Source: JAPLJC01 sp963697965 (GTDB taxonomy: Bacteria; Desulfobacterota; Desulfobaccia; Desulfobaccales; 0-14-0-80-60-11). Taken from it: a DNA stretch of 64,000 nt. Positions 25,353 through 34,338 of this stretch are shown here, in pieces; within the stretch, counting starts at the first letter, position 1; each line of letters begins with the position of its first letter. The notes under the pieces are model-generated. The model saw nothing but the letters and a program-made list of their open reading frames with translations. It was not told the origin of the DNA and did not search any database. Location of the stretch: positions 2,728,001 to 2,792,000 of the forward strand of contig OY969108.1 of assembly GCA_963697965.1 (NCBI GenBank). The letters are read 5' to 3'. Made by a program: the position numbers and the translations under genes.

Positions 25353-26915
25353 ATGGGGATATTGGCACAAGTCCTGGTTGCAGGTCTGGCCATTGCCGCC
25401 GGCTTCGCCGCCGGCTTCTTCTATCGCAAACACGTCATGGACACCCACCAGGAATCATTGGAGGCCCTGGGCAAGAAGATCCTGGATGAGGCCCGCAAGG
25501 AAGCGGACACCATCAAAAAAGAGGCGAAGCTGCAGGCCAAGGATCAGTACCTGCAATTGAAGATGAACTTCGAAAAGGAGAATCAGGAACAGCGTCAGGG
25601 ACTCAGCCAACTGGAGCGCCGCCTGCTCCAGAAAGAGGAACACCTGGAGAAGAAGGGAGAGGTCCTGGACGAACGTGACACGGATCTCATGAAAAAATAC
25701 AAGCAGGTGGCCCAGCGGGAGGAGGAACTCAAGGGCCAGATGGAGAGCTACCAGCATTTGCTGTCAGAGCAAAATGCTCGCCTGGAACAATTGGCGGGAA
25801 TGAGCACCACTGAGGCCAGGGATTTCCTTCTGAGGGCCATGGAGCGGGAGATTCGGGCCGACGCCGCCCGCATGGTGAAACGCATCGAAACCGAGGCCCG
25901 GGAGCACGCCGACCGCAAGGCCAAAGAGATCATTGCCCTGGCCATCAAACGCTACGCCTCCGATTATGTGACCGAGCAGACGGTGTCGGTGGTGGCCCTG
26001 CCCAACGAAGAGATGAAGGGCCGGATCATCGGCCGGGAAGGCCGGAACATCAGGGCCCTGGAGGCGGCCACCGGGGTGGACATTATCATTGACGACACCC
26101 CCGAGGCCGTGATCCTCAGCGCTTTTAACCCGATTCGCCGGGAAGTGGCCCGCCGCAGCCTGGAGCGCCTCATCTCCGACGGCCGCATCCATCCCGGACG
26201 CATCGAAGAGATCGTGGAAAAGGTCAACGCGGAACTGGAGGTGAGCATGCGGGAGGCCGGTGAGGCAGCCGCCTTCGACACCGGGGTGCATGGCCTCCAT
26301 CCGGATCTCATCAAGCTGCTGGGCAGGTTGAAATACCGCACCAGCTATGCTCAGAACGTCCTCCAGCACTCCGTGGAGGTCTGTTACCTGTGCGGTATCA
26401 TGGCCGCGGAATTGGGCCTCAACGCCAAGCTCTCCAAACGGGCCGGCCTGCTGCACGACATCGGCAAGGCGGTGGATCAGGAAGCGGAAGGGGTGCACGC
26501 CTTGATCGGCGCCGATTTGGCCAAGCGCTGCGGCGAAACCCCCAAGTTGGTAAACGCCATCGCCTCCCACCACGAAGACGTCCCGCCGGAGAGCATCATG
26601 GCCGTCCTGGTCCAGGCCGCAGATACCCTTTCCGGCGCCCGTCCCGGGGCCCGCCGGGAGATGCTGGAGACTTATGTCAAGCGCCTGGAGGATCTGGAGC
26701 GGGTGGCCCTCTCCTTCGGCGGCATCAGCAAATCCTACGCCATCCAGGCGGGCCGGGAAATCCGGCTCATCGTGGAATCGGATAAGGTTAGCGACGAGGA
26801 AGCCGCCCTGTTGAGCCGGGAGGTGGCTAAGAAGATCGAGCAGGACCTCAGCTATCCCGGCCAGATCAAGGTTACCGTCATCCGGGAGACCCGGGCGGTA
26901 GAGTACGCCCGTTGA
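25353..26915 (+). CDS. rny: ribonuclease Y
   Basis: The 520-residue endoribonuclease starts mRNA decay at the membrane. An N-terminal membrane anchor (LVAGLAIAAGFAAGFFY) is followed by a long coiled coil (about residues 30-150), a KH domain (MKGRIIGREGRNIRALEAATG) and an HD domain (LLHDIGKAVDQE...SHHEDVPPES). The length is standard. YmdB follows 13 bases later, the usual partner. Confidence 0.95.
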   Translation: MGILAQVLVAGLAIAAGFAAGFFYRKHVMDTHQESLEALGKKILDEARKEADTIKKEAKLQAKDQYLQLKMNFEKENQEQRQGLSQLERRLLQKEEHLEKKGEVLDERDTDLMKKYKQVAQREEELKGQMESYQHLLSEQNARLEQLAGMSTTEARDFLLRAMEREIRADAARMVKRIETEAREHADRKAKEIIALAIKRYASDYVTEQTVSVVALPNEEMKGRIIGREGRNIRALEAATGVDIIIDDTPEAVILSAFNPIRREVARRSLERLISDGRIHPGRIEEIVEKVNAELEVSMREAGEAAAFDTGVHGLHPDLIKLLGRLKYRTSYAQNVLQHSVEVCYLCGIMAAELGLNAKLSKRAGLLHDIGKAVDQEAEGVHALIGADLAKRCGETPKLVNAIASHHEDVPPESIMAVLVQAADTLSGARPGARREMLETYVKRLEDLERVALSFGGISKSYAIQAGREIRLIVESDKVSDEEAALLSREVAKKIEQDLSYPGQIKVTVIRETRAVEYAR

Positions 26916-26928
26916 GGCGGTACCCGGC

Positions 26929-27711
26929 ATGAACATTCTGTTTATCGGCGATATCGTTGGCAACCCGGGGCGGCGGGCCGTGGAAGAGCTCCTGCCCCGG
27001 CTGGTGGACCAATATTTCATCGACCTGGTGGTGGCCAACGGGGAAAATGCCTCCGGGGGCATCGGCATCACCCCCGCGGTGGCCGACCAGCTCTTCAGCT
27101 ACGGCATCGACCTGCTCACCAGTGGCAACCACATCTGGAAGCACAAAGAGATCCTGCCTTACCTGGAGGAGACCGACCGCTTGCTGCGTCCCGCCAATTA
27201 CCCCCCGGAGACGCCGGGGCGGGGCTATGCGGTGGTGGAGACCGCGGCCGGGGAGCAGGTGGGCGTCATCAACCTGGAAGGCCGCGTCTTCATGAATACC
27301 ATCGAGTGCCCGTTCCGCACCGTGGATCGGGTCCTGGGGCTGCTGCCTAAGGAGCTCAAGGTTATCCTGGTGGATATGCACGCCGAAGCCACCAGCGAAA
27401 AGCAGGCCCTCGGCTGGTTTCTGGACGGCCGGGTAAGCGCCGTGCTGGGCACCCACACCCACGTGCAGACCGCGGATGGCCGGGTTCTGCCCGGAGGCAC
27501 CGGCTACATCAGCGACGCCGGCATGACCGGCCCGCTGGATTCGGTTATCGGCATGAAGCGGGAAATCATTCTGGAGCGTTTCTGGACCCTGCTCCCCCAG
27601 CCTTTCAAGGTGGCCAGCAGCAATATTCAGCTTCAGGGGGTGGTGTTGCAGATCGACCCCCAGGGACGCTGCCGCGAGATCCACAACCTGCAACGGGCGA
27701 TTAAATCATAG
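26929..27711 (+). CDS. YmdB-type metallophosphoesterase (TIGR00282)
   Basis: The 260-residue protein has the calcineurin-like metal motifs GDIVGNPGRRAV, ANGENASGG, TSGNHIWKH, DMHAEATSEKQA and GTHTHVQTAD in order. YmdB hydrolyses 2',3'-cyclic AMP in Bacillus; in vivo substrates vary. It is placed directly after rny, as in many genomes, which suggests a shared role in RNA turnover. Confidence 0.9.
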   Translation: MNILFIGDIVGNPGRRAVEELLPRLVDQYFIDLVVANGENASGGIGITPAVADQLFSYGIDLLTSGNHIWKHKEILPYLEETDRLLRPANYPPETPGRGYAVVETAAGEQVGVINLEGRVFMNTIECPFRTVDRVLGLLPKELKVILVDMHAEATSEKQALGWFLDGRVSAVLGTHTHVQTADGRVLPGGTGYISDAGMTGPLDSVIGMKREIILERFWTLLPQPFKVASSNIQLQGVVLQIDPQGRCREIHNLQRAIKS

Positions 27712-27784
27712 ACCGCCACCCTTCCCTTCTTTACCTCTCTTAAGCAACAATAGGTTTTATATCTGTAATTCTTGTATATAATAT

Positions 27785-28012
27785 TTAGTTATCTTCTGAA
27801 AGTATAACAGGGTTACCTGATGGTTCATGCTTGTATTCTATTTTCCTTATTTTGAACATATCACAACGATTACATTTAGCCTTTTCAGGATAAAAGAGAC
27901 ATATGTTGTAGCCATCTTTTTTAAGTGAACTTTTATAAGCAACGCCATCATAACCCATTGTTTTTAATTTTTCGGATAGATATTGTGTTGACAAATACTT
28001 CAAATCGGTTGC
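27785..28012 (-). pseudogene. C-terminal fragment of a RES-domain protein
   Basis: The open frame reads YLSTQYLSEKLKTMGYDGV, then YKSSLKKDGYNICLFYP, which matches the C-terminal part of RES-domain toxins (NAD-degrading). The N-terminal half, with the Arg-Glu-Ser residues, is absent, and a stop lies in frame at 28013-28015. The DNA is A+T-rich, unlike the neighbours. It is most likely a remnant of a Xre/RES toxin-antitoxin gene. Confidence 0.55.
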
Positions 28013-28113
28013 TTAGCCGATCCTCCTTCAAGTCTCTCGCCAGGTTCGCCGCCCTCCTCGGCATCTCCCCCGCCACGGGGCCAGGGGTCAACCCCGGGGT
28101 TTTGCCGCTTGCC

Positions 28114-30806
28114 TCACGGTTCCATGATAAAATTGAAAAGTTTTTCCGCCCGCTGCGGATCATACCGCCGCAATTCCTTGACCGCTTCCAGGGCGGCGCT
28201 ACGGTTGCCTGATCGTGCATAGGCATCCCCGAGGTTGTTCCAGGCATCGGCATAATCAGGCTTTAGGCGCAGGGCCTCCTGGGTAGGCTGCGATCTCCTC
28301 CTGGTGACGACTCAGGTCTCCGTAGGCACCCCCGAGGTTGTACCAGGCAACGGCAGCATTAGGCTCAAGGCGCAGCAACTCCCGGTAAGCTGCGATGGCC
28401 TCGCGGTAACGGTCCAGTTTTCCGTATGCAACCCCGAGGCCGAACCAGGCACCCCCGTTGCCCGGTTCGGCTTGGGTCCAGCGGCGGCACCAGGCCAGCA
28501 GACTCTGCCAGTCCTGCGCTTTGTCCAACGCCAACGCCTGGTCTGACCAGCCCCCTTTTGATTCCGCACCTGGTTCAGCCTCACCAGGCGCCTCAGTTAC
28601 AGCAAGGAAGGTGCCCTCACCGGGAGGGATAATCGCCACTTCAGTCGGCTTTACTAATTCGGAGTCCATAAGGTTGAAAAGCTCGTCTGCTTTCTCCGGG
28701 TTATACCGCCGCAACTCTTTGATCGCTCCCAGGGCGGCGCTGCGGTTGCCTGAGTAGGCATAGGCACCCCCGAGGCAGTACCAGGCATCGGCATAATCAG
28801 GCTTAAGGCGCAGCGCCTCCCGGCAGGCTTCGATGGCCTCCTGGAGACGGCCCAGGCTTCCGTAAGCAAGCCCGAGGTTGTACCAGGGATCCGCGTCATC
28901 AGGCTTAAGGCGCAGGGCCTCCCGGAAAGCTGCGATGGCCTCCTGGGTACTGCATAGTTCTCGGTATGCAACCCCGAGGTTGTTCCAGGCATCGGCATAA
29001 TCAGGCTTTAGGCGCAACGCCTCCCGGTAGGCTTCGATGGCCTCCTGGGGACGACCCAGGCTTCCGTATGCAGCCCCGAGGTTGTACCAGGCCTCGGCAT
29101 AATCAGGCTTTAGGCGCAGCGCCTCCCGGTAGGCTTCGATGGCCTCCTGGGGACGACCCAGGCTTCCGTATTGAACCCCGAGGTTGTTCCAGGCATCGGC
29201 AGAATCAAGCCCAAGGCGCAGGGCCTCCCGGTAGGCTTCGATGGCCTCCTGTGACGGCCCAGGTTTCCGTGTGCAGCCCCGAGGTTGTACCAGGCCGAGG
29301 CATAATCAGGCTTTAGGCGCAGCGCCTCCCGGTATGCTTCGCTGGCCTCACCCCAACGGCCCAATTTTTCGTATGCATCCCCGAGGCAGACCCAAGGCGT
29401 GGCAAAATCAGGCTTGAGGCGCAGCACCTCCCGGAAAGCTGCGATGGCCTCCTGGGTACTGCCCAGTTCTCGGTATGCACCCCCGAGGTTGTTCCAGGCA
29501 TCGGCGTCATCAGGCTTAAGGCGCAGCAGTTCCAGGAAAGCCGCGATGGCCTCCTGGAGGCGGTCCAGTTTTCCGTAAGTAACCCCGAGGTTGTCCCAGG
29601 CATGGGCATAATCAGGCTTAAGGTGTAGTGCCTCCCGATAGGCTTCAATGGCCTCCTGGAGGCGGTCCAGTTTTCCGTAAGTAACCCCGAGGTTGTACCA
29701 GGCAACGGCATAATCAGGCTTGAGGCGCAGCACTTCCCGAAAAGCTTCGACGGTCTCCTGGAGACGGCCCATTTTTGCGTAAGCAACACCGAGGCTGTAC
29801 CAGACTTCGGCATAATCAGGCTTAAGGCGCAGGGTCTTCCGGTAGGCTGCGATGGCATCCTGGTAACGGCCCAGTTCTCGGTATGCAACCCCGAGGCTGC
29901 ACCAGGCATAGGCAAAATCAGGCTTGAGGCGCAGGGCCTCCCGGTAGGCTTCAATGGCCTCGGGGTTACGGCCCAGACTTCCGTATGCAACCCCGAGGTT
30001 GAACCAGGCGAAATCGTTCTGCGGTTCGGCCTGGGTCCATCGAAGGCAATGAGCCAGCATAGCCTGCCAATCCTGGGCTTTGTTCAGCGCCATTCCCTGG
30101 TCTAACCAGCCCGCCTGCGGTTTCGCACCTGGTTCAGGAGCAGCAGGTGCTTCCCTTATTGGCCGTTCCCGAATTTTTCTCCCGGCGGCCTCGGCGATCC
30201 ACTCCACCGGCAGGGCGAAGTTCAGGTTTTTAGCCTTCCTCCAGATAGACTTGATAATGCCCACCAGTTCCCCTCCGCATTGAACAAACCGCCGCCGCTG
30301 GATCCCGGCGAAATAGCCACCGTGGTCTGGATTATTGGATAAGGGCCGCCCCGCAGTTGGGACACAATCCCTTCGGACAATGATAGTTCCAACCCCCGGG
30401 GCGCGCCCACGGCATAGACCGACTCGCCCACCTTGAGTCTGGTCGCCTGGCCCAGGCGGGCCGGTTCGGCCTCCAAACCGGGGGCCGTGAGCAAGCCAAG
30501 GTCGATTTTCGGGTCGCCCGCCTTTAAAGTGGCCGGTTTGGCTTGTTTACCCCGGCCCACGGTGTAGCGCGTCCCCGCCTTGACTACATGGTAGTTGGTG
30601 ACGATGTCGCCGGACGGCAGCATGACCCCGCTGGCCAACCCCGTCTGCTTGCCCTGCCGGTCATAGACCTTTACCACCACCACTGAATCTTTGACGCTCT
30701 CATAGACCTGACTGGGGGTCAGCGCCCACGCCGATTGCGGTAATGCGGCAAACAGGGCCAGGAGCAGGAACAACGACATCCCAAAGACCGCCAACCATGA
30801 CCGCAT
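28114..30806 (-). pseudogene. trypsin-like serine protease with TPR repeats, broken by three frameshifts
   Basis: Reading begins MRSWLAVFG with a signal peptide (GGGAGGAG ribosome site before 30806), then a protease domain with His in TNYHVV, Asp in PKIDLGLL and Ser in SPGSSGGG. The frame shifts near 30275 (one base missing in a G run), after which VGIIKSIWRKAKNLNFALP continues. About eight TPR units follow, a one-base loss near 29250 shifts the frame, five more units and a second copy of the WxDQxxALxKAQDWQ module follow, and a one-base gain near 28282 shifts it again before the end IMEP at 28114. All three are single-base events, so either a pseudogene or assembly error in a repeat. Confidence 0.75.
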
Positions 30807-30859
30807 TGCTCTCCTCCCTGTAACGACTTGCACTTCCATGGCTTCTGCTTTTCCCAAAA

Positions 30860-31066
30860 CTAAATCAGTCTCTTTAGTTCGCTTTCGGTAATCCCCATCT
30901 GTTTGAGAATGGCCCTTAAAGTCCCCTTGGGAATGAAACCCCTGGGGATTGTGGTTAGGCGCCGCCCGGTGGCAGGATCATAAACCAGGGTATGCTTGCC
31001 CCCTTCTTTGACTTCATAGCCGAGCTTCTTAGCCGCCTTGATTAATTGCTTGGCGGTGTAGCTCAT
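30860..31066 (-). CDS. hicA: HicA-type toxin (mRNA interferase)
   Basis: The 68-residue double-stranded-RNA-binding-like protein has the HicA pattern KLGYEVKEGGKHTLVY with the catalytic His, then TIPRGFIPKGTLRAILKQMGI. HicA cleaves mRNA. Its ATG overlaps the stop of the preceding antitoxin gene by 4 bases (ATGA), so the antitoxin is made first. Confidence 0.85.
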   Translation of the reverse strand: MSYTAKQLIKAAKKLGYEVKEGGKHTLVYDPATGRRLTTIPRGFIPKGTLRAILKQMGITESELKRLI

Positions 31067-31701
31067 ACCGCTCGGGCTTTTTCTTTGACGGCCTGCAATT
31101 CCTCCTCATGGTCCAGGCACAATTCCAGGGCGTCCACAATATTGTCCAGGGCCTCCTGCTCGGTTTCTCCGTGGGAGATAGCCGCCGGTTCCTCCCGGCA
31201 TTGCACCGTAAAACCGCCGTCCTCCAGGTCGGGAGTCAACACTGCGGTAAAGGTCCGGCCTGCCACCATAACCTTTTCCTCCTTGGGGGTTTCCAGCTTC
31301 TTTAACTCGCCCCGGAGTCCTTTAATGATTTCTCCCAGGGCCAGGGATAGGACAAACTGGCCGCCTCTGAGGGTGTCCAAAATCTTTTGGGGGTCCCGGT
31401 CCACCACAAAGATGGTGTCGCCATCGGTTAAGAAACGGAGTTCGGCCAGGGGTTCCCTTTTCTCGGGAAAGTTCCTTCTCAGGTAGGCCAGGGCATTCCT
31501 GATTTTCTGGAGGCTGATCCCTTCATCCTTGAGCCTCTTGGCCACCCGCAGGGCCACCAGGTCTTTAAAAGAGTATCCCCGCCTGGTACCCTTGCCCGCC
31601 GCCGCAATAGAGGGCCTGACTATCCCGGTCGCGGCCCAATGCTCCACTTGCCGGGCTGATACCCCGGTTAAAGCCATCACCGCCTTCTTGCCAAAAAACA
31701 T
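31063..31701 (-). CDS. HicB-like antitoxin fused to a MerR-type DNA-binding domain
   Basis: The 212-residue protein starts MFFGKKAVMALTGVSARQVEHWAATGIVRPS, a MerR-type winged helix (residues about 1-75), followed by a helical middle and a HicB-like C-terminus (FTAVLTPDLEDGGFTVQCREEP, then ETEQEALDNIVDALELCL). Ordinary HicB antitoxins carry an RHH or HTH domain at the C-terminus; here DNA binding sits at the N-terminus in MerR form. GGAGG 8 bases upstream favours the 31701 start. It should neutralise HicA and repress the pair. Confidence 0.75.
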   Translation of the reverse strand: MFFGKKAVMALTGVSARQVEHWAATGIVRPSIAAAGKGTRRGYSFKDLVALRVAKRLKDEGISLQKIRNALAYLRRNFPEKREPLAELRFLTDGDTIFVVDRDPQKILDTLRGGQFVLSLALGEIIKGLRGELKKLETPKEEKVMVAGRTFTAVLTPDLEDGGFTVQCREEPAAISHGETEQEALDNIVDALELCLDHEEELQAVKEKARAV

Positions 31702-31736
31702 AACCTCGCCCTCCATGATAATAAATACACTAATGG

Positions 31737-31766
31737 ATTATTAATCGTCAGCAAAGAGGTTGTCAA
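31737..31766 (-). promoter_or_regulatory. promoter of the HicBA-type pair
   Basis: On the minus strand TTGACA (31761-31766) and AATAAT (31737-31742) are 18 bases apart, 36 bases before the antitoxin ATG. The -10 overlaps the small palindrome TAATGGATTA (31731-31740), a possible operator for autoregulation. Confidence 0.6.
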
Positions 31767-32013
31767 CAGATTTTTGGGGAATCCGGATTAAAAAGGTTCT
31801 TTCCTGGCGGCCAGGTCTTCCGAGTAGTGCGTAGGTTCAAGTGGTTTCCTCTAATCCCTTAAATTACGCCTCGATCAGAGGGCCGCACTGCGCCTCCCTC
31901 CTGGTTCCCTGCCCTAGGTCCGCTTTCCTTCAAATCGCACCTGTAAAAATGGGGGAAATCGAGCCTCAGAATCAGGGATACCCCGATTGTCCGGATTGGC
32001 GTTGTAATTAAGA
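31767..32013. other. intergenic region between divergent toxin-antitoxin and four-gene set
   Basis: I see no gene here. No clear -35/-10 pair for the plus-strand set stands out. Confidence 0.35.
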
Positions 32014-33645
32014 ATGTCGATAACACGGTTATCCGTAGAGAGGCCTGCCGTCGAAGTTGCCGAATCTGCGGGTTTGGGTCCGGTTCTCCATAACCTCCAT
32101 GGGTTAGAGGGTCATAGCATGGTCACCAAAGAGTTCACCATCAGGCTTGGGCAGGACGAGATCGGCTACATCCTGGATCGCAAAGAGAATCTGGATCACC
32201 ACAGCCAGTTGTGGGACCATATGAGCCGCTACCGGGATCTGGGTTGGGCCCTGGCGGTCATCGGCGTCCAGGACGGGGTCAATTTGAAGTTGGACCTGAG
32301 CCAGCCCAAGGAGCTCTGGTGGAAACAACTGGCGGATTTAGGACTGGATGGCGTCCAGGTTAACCTGGCGGTTCGAACCGGCCGGGCTTCCCGCCTGCTG
32401 GTCCTGGAGGTCAACAAGGGAAAAGGGACTTTTTCTCTGGACCTGCTGGGGGATTGGCGGGCCCAGTGCGTGGCGGAACTGGTGAATGGCCGGGAACAAC
32501 ATTATTACGCCCTGCCTTCGGAGAAGCAGCCGCCCGCCTCCTTCTCGGCCGGTGAGGTCTCGATTTATGGGGAAGGGGGCCTGGTTTTGGCGCCAACTTC
32601 CATCGAGCCGGAAACCGGGGAACCGTGGCGCTGGGTTAAACCCCCCTGGGTGAGCCCGCCCCAGGCGCCGAAAGCGGCTGTCTGGCAATTCCTCCGGGAA
32701 CAGCAGGGCAAGACCGGCCCTGAATCACAGGAAATGCTCAGTTGGGAAGAAGTCTACCAGGCCATCGCCCTCCAGGAAGGAGTGCTCAAGGCCTTGAGAG
32801 CGCCGTCCGTAGCCATGGGCAAGTATTATCGGGATATTCTGATAGCTTCCTTGTCGGCGGGCCTGAGAGACAGGCGGCTGTTGCTGGGCTTGTTGTGGCA
32901 CGCCCCCCACGGGGACGCCCGCACTAATGAAGAAAGGTGGCAATTCCTGAAAAACCTGCTGGTCGAAGATCAGCTCTTGGCACCGGAATTCGGGCCGGAA
33001 GCGGGCACCGGGGCCGCGGGGCTCGCCTCTCCCGGAGAGGGCCGGCCCGGGCCGGAGCCCCAGCCCTTGGCGCCGGCCAGATCCAACGGCCTGGCCGGAG
33101 GTGGAGAGGATCTGATCCTGCAGCTACCCGCTGATCAGGATTCCGAACCCAGCCGCCCCAAGTTCGAACAGTCGGTGTACGGGCAGTATTTTCAGTTACT
33201 GGCCTCCCTGGGAGAGCAGGTGATCGCCGAGAGCTGCCGCCAGGAAACGATTCTCTCGGGGCTGGAAGCCAAGGTCACTGAAATGGATCGGGTGATGGCG
33301 GAAATAGAGCGATGCTTCGCCTCTCCTGACACTGGCAGCCCTGAGGCCAAGGGTTTCCCCCCAGCCCGGGAACGCGGTCTCCTGGAATTTCCCTGGGCGG
33401 TGTCAATGGCCCGGCCGCCCGAAACAACCAAGAAGCTCCAAGAGGTGAAGTCCATGGTCAAGGACTTCCTCAGTAAGAACCCGGACCTGGCCGAAGACCA
33501 GGATAACGTGCAGATGGTGCTCTTTTGCCTCAAAAACTACGTTAGCATCGACCCCGACTTTGCCGGAATGTCGTTTCAGGAGAAATTAGAGGAAGCTGGC
33601 CGCATGGCCAGGGGTTTCCTGAAACATTCCGCCAAGGCCCATTAA
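32014..33645 (+). CDS. protein with degenerate Prim-Pol (AEP)-like domain
   Basis: The 543-residue protein matches the bifunctional primase/polymerase pattern over residues ~70-215: YRDLGWALAVIG, WWKQL, VNLAVRTGRASRLLVLEV, REQHYYALPS, then VSIYGEGGLVLAPTSIEPET and GEPWRW. The catalytic Asp pair normally at VxDxD reads LEVNKG, and the DIRG Arg reads SIYG, so activity is doubtful. The rest is helical, with coiled-coil character near VIAESCRQETILSGLEAKV, and unrecognised. The start may instead be ATG 32119 (MVTKEFTI). It leads a co-directional set with PilZ-like, MinD-like and AAA+ genes. Confidence 0.5.
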   Translation: MSITRLSVERPAVEVAESAGLGPVLHNLHGLEGHSMVTKEFTIRLGQDEIGYILDRKENLDHHSQLWDHMSRYRDLGWALAVIGVQDGVNLKLDLSQPKELWWKQLADLGLDGVQVNLAVRTGRASRLLVLEVNKGKGTFSLDLLGDWRAQCVAELVNGREQHYYALPSEKQPPASFSAGEVSIYGEGGLVLAPTSIEPETGEPWRWVKPPWVSPPQAPKAAVWQFLREQQGKTGPESQEMLSWEEVYQAIALQEGVLKALRAPSVAMGKYYRDILIASLSAGLRDRRLLLGLLWHAPHGDARTNEERWQFLKNLLVEDQLLAPEFGPEAGTGAAGLASPGEGRPGPEPQPLAPARSNGLAGGGEDLILQLPADQDSEPSRPKFEQSVYGQYFQLLASLGEQVIAESCRQETILSGLEAKVTEMDRVMAEIERCFASPDTGSPEAKGFPPARERGLLEFPWAVSMARPPETTKKLQEVKSMVKDFLSKNPDLAEDQDNVQMVLFCLKNYVSIDPDFAGMSFQEKLEEAGRMARGFLKHSAKAH

Positions 33646-33714
33646 TGGAGGTCCGGGGAACTCTTTAGCAGCAGCGGCGGCCCCGGACAGCGCCGCCGCC
33701 AATTGAGGCAGCCT

Positions 33715-34338
33715 ATGCCGCTCGATTACCAGCATAGCCATTCTAAAACCAGCGGATCATCCCGGCATTCCTCGGACGTGATTCTAGAAATCGGCCGCCC
33801 CGGGAAGGAGACGCGGCAATTTCCCGCGGTGATCCGGAATCTGAGGGCCGGTTTGGTCAGCCTGGAAGTGACCAACCCGCGGGACCTAAAGGAATGGAAA
33901 GGTCTCAAGGGTCAGGGTGGCCGCCTGTGCATACCAGCCAACGAGGGCGGGGAACCTGGCAACTTCCCGGGGAAGGTGGTTCGGGTCCGCCACTTCGCCC
34001 GAGGCCGGGACAAAGGCTTGTTGAGCCTTAACCTGGTCCTGGGCCGGCCTACCGCAGCAGCCCAGGAACTGCTCAACGAGCACATCCCCGGCCACCAGCC
34101 TGATATCCAAGGATTGTGGGAACGTTGGGACCAGGCCCGGCAACCTGACTCCCAACGAGCCGCCGTTTCTATCCGTTTAGGTTTGGTTGGGGTGACCTTG
34201 CTTCTTTGCGGTTTATTCATAAATACCGTAGGGGCCATGCCCCATCCACTACTTGCCTTGACGTTCTGCCTGACGGGCACCCTGGGGGTTTTGGGCCAGA
34301 TACTGCTTCTCTGGAAAGGTATGAAAAATTCCAATTAA
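33715..34338 (+). CDS. PilZ-like domain protein with two C-terminal membrane segments
   Basis: The 207-residue protein has a beta-rich N-terminal region (DVILEIGRPGKETRQFPAVI, then RNLRAGLVSLEV) resembling PilZ, but the RxxxR and (D/N)xSxxG cyclic-di-GMP motifs are weak. Two hydrophobic helices close the protein (LGLVGVTLLLCGLFINTVG; LLALTFCLTGTLGVLGQILLL). Its stop abuts the GTG of the MinD-like gene. ATG at 33715 is preferred to TTG at 33703. Confidence 0.5.
   Translation: MPLDYQHSHSKTSGSSRHSSDVILEIGRPGKETRQFPAVIRNLRAGLVSLEVTNPRDLKEWKGLKGQGGRLCIPANEGGEPGNFPGKVVRVRHFARGRDKGLLSLNLVLGRPTAAAQELLNEHIPGHQPDIQGLWERWDQARQPDSQRAAVSIRLGLVGVTLLLCGLFINTVGAMPHPLLALTFCLTGTLGVLGQILLLWKGMKNSN

Noticed and set aside
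29313..29990. 225-codon frame antisense-shifted within the TPR region (repeats of SKPTGRRCALSL)
   Set aside because: It is the out-of-frame reading of the TPR repeats, open only because the repeat unit lacks stops in that frame.
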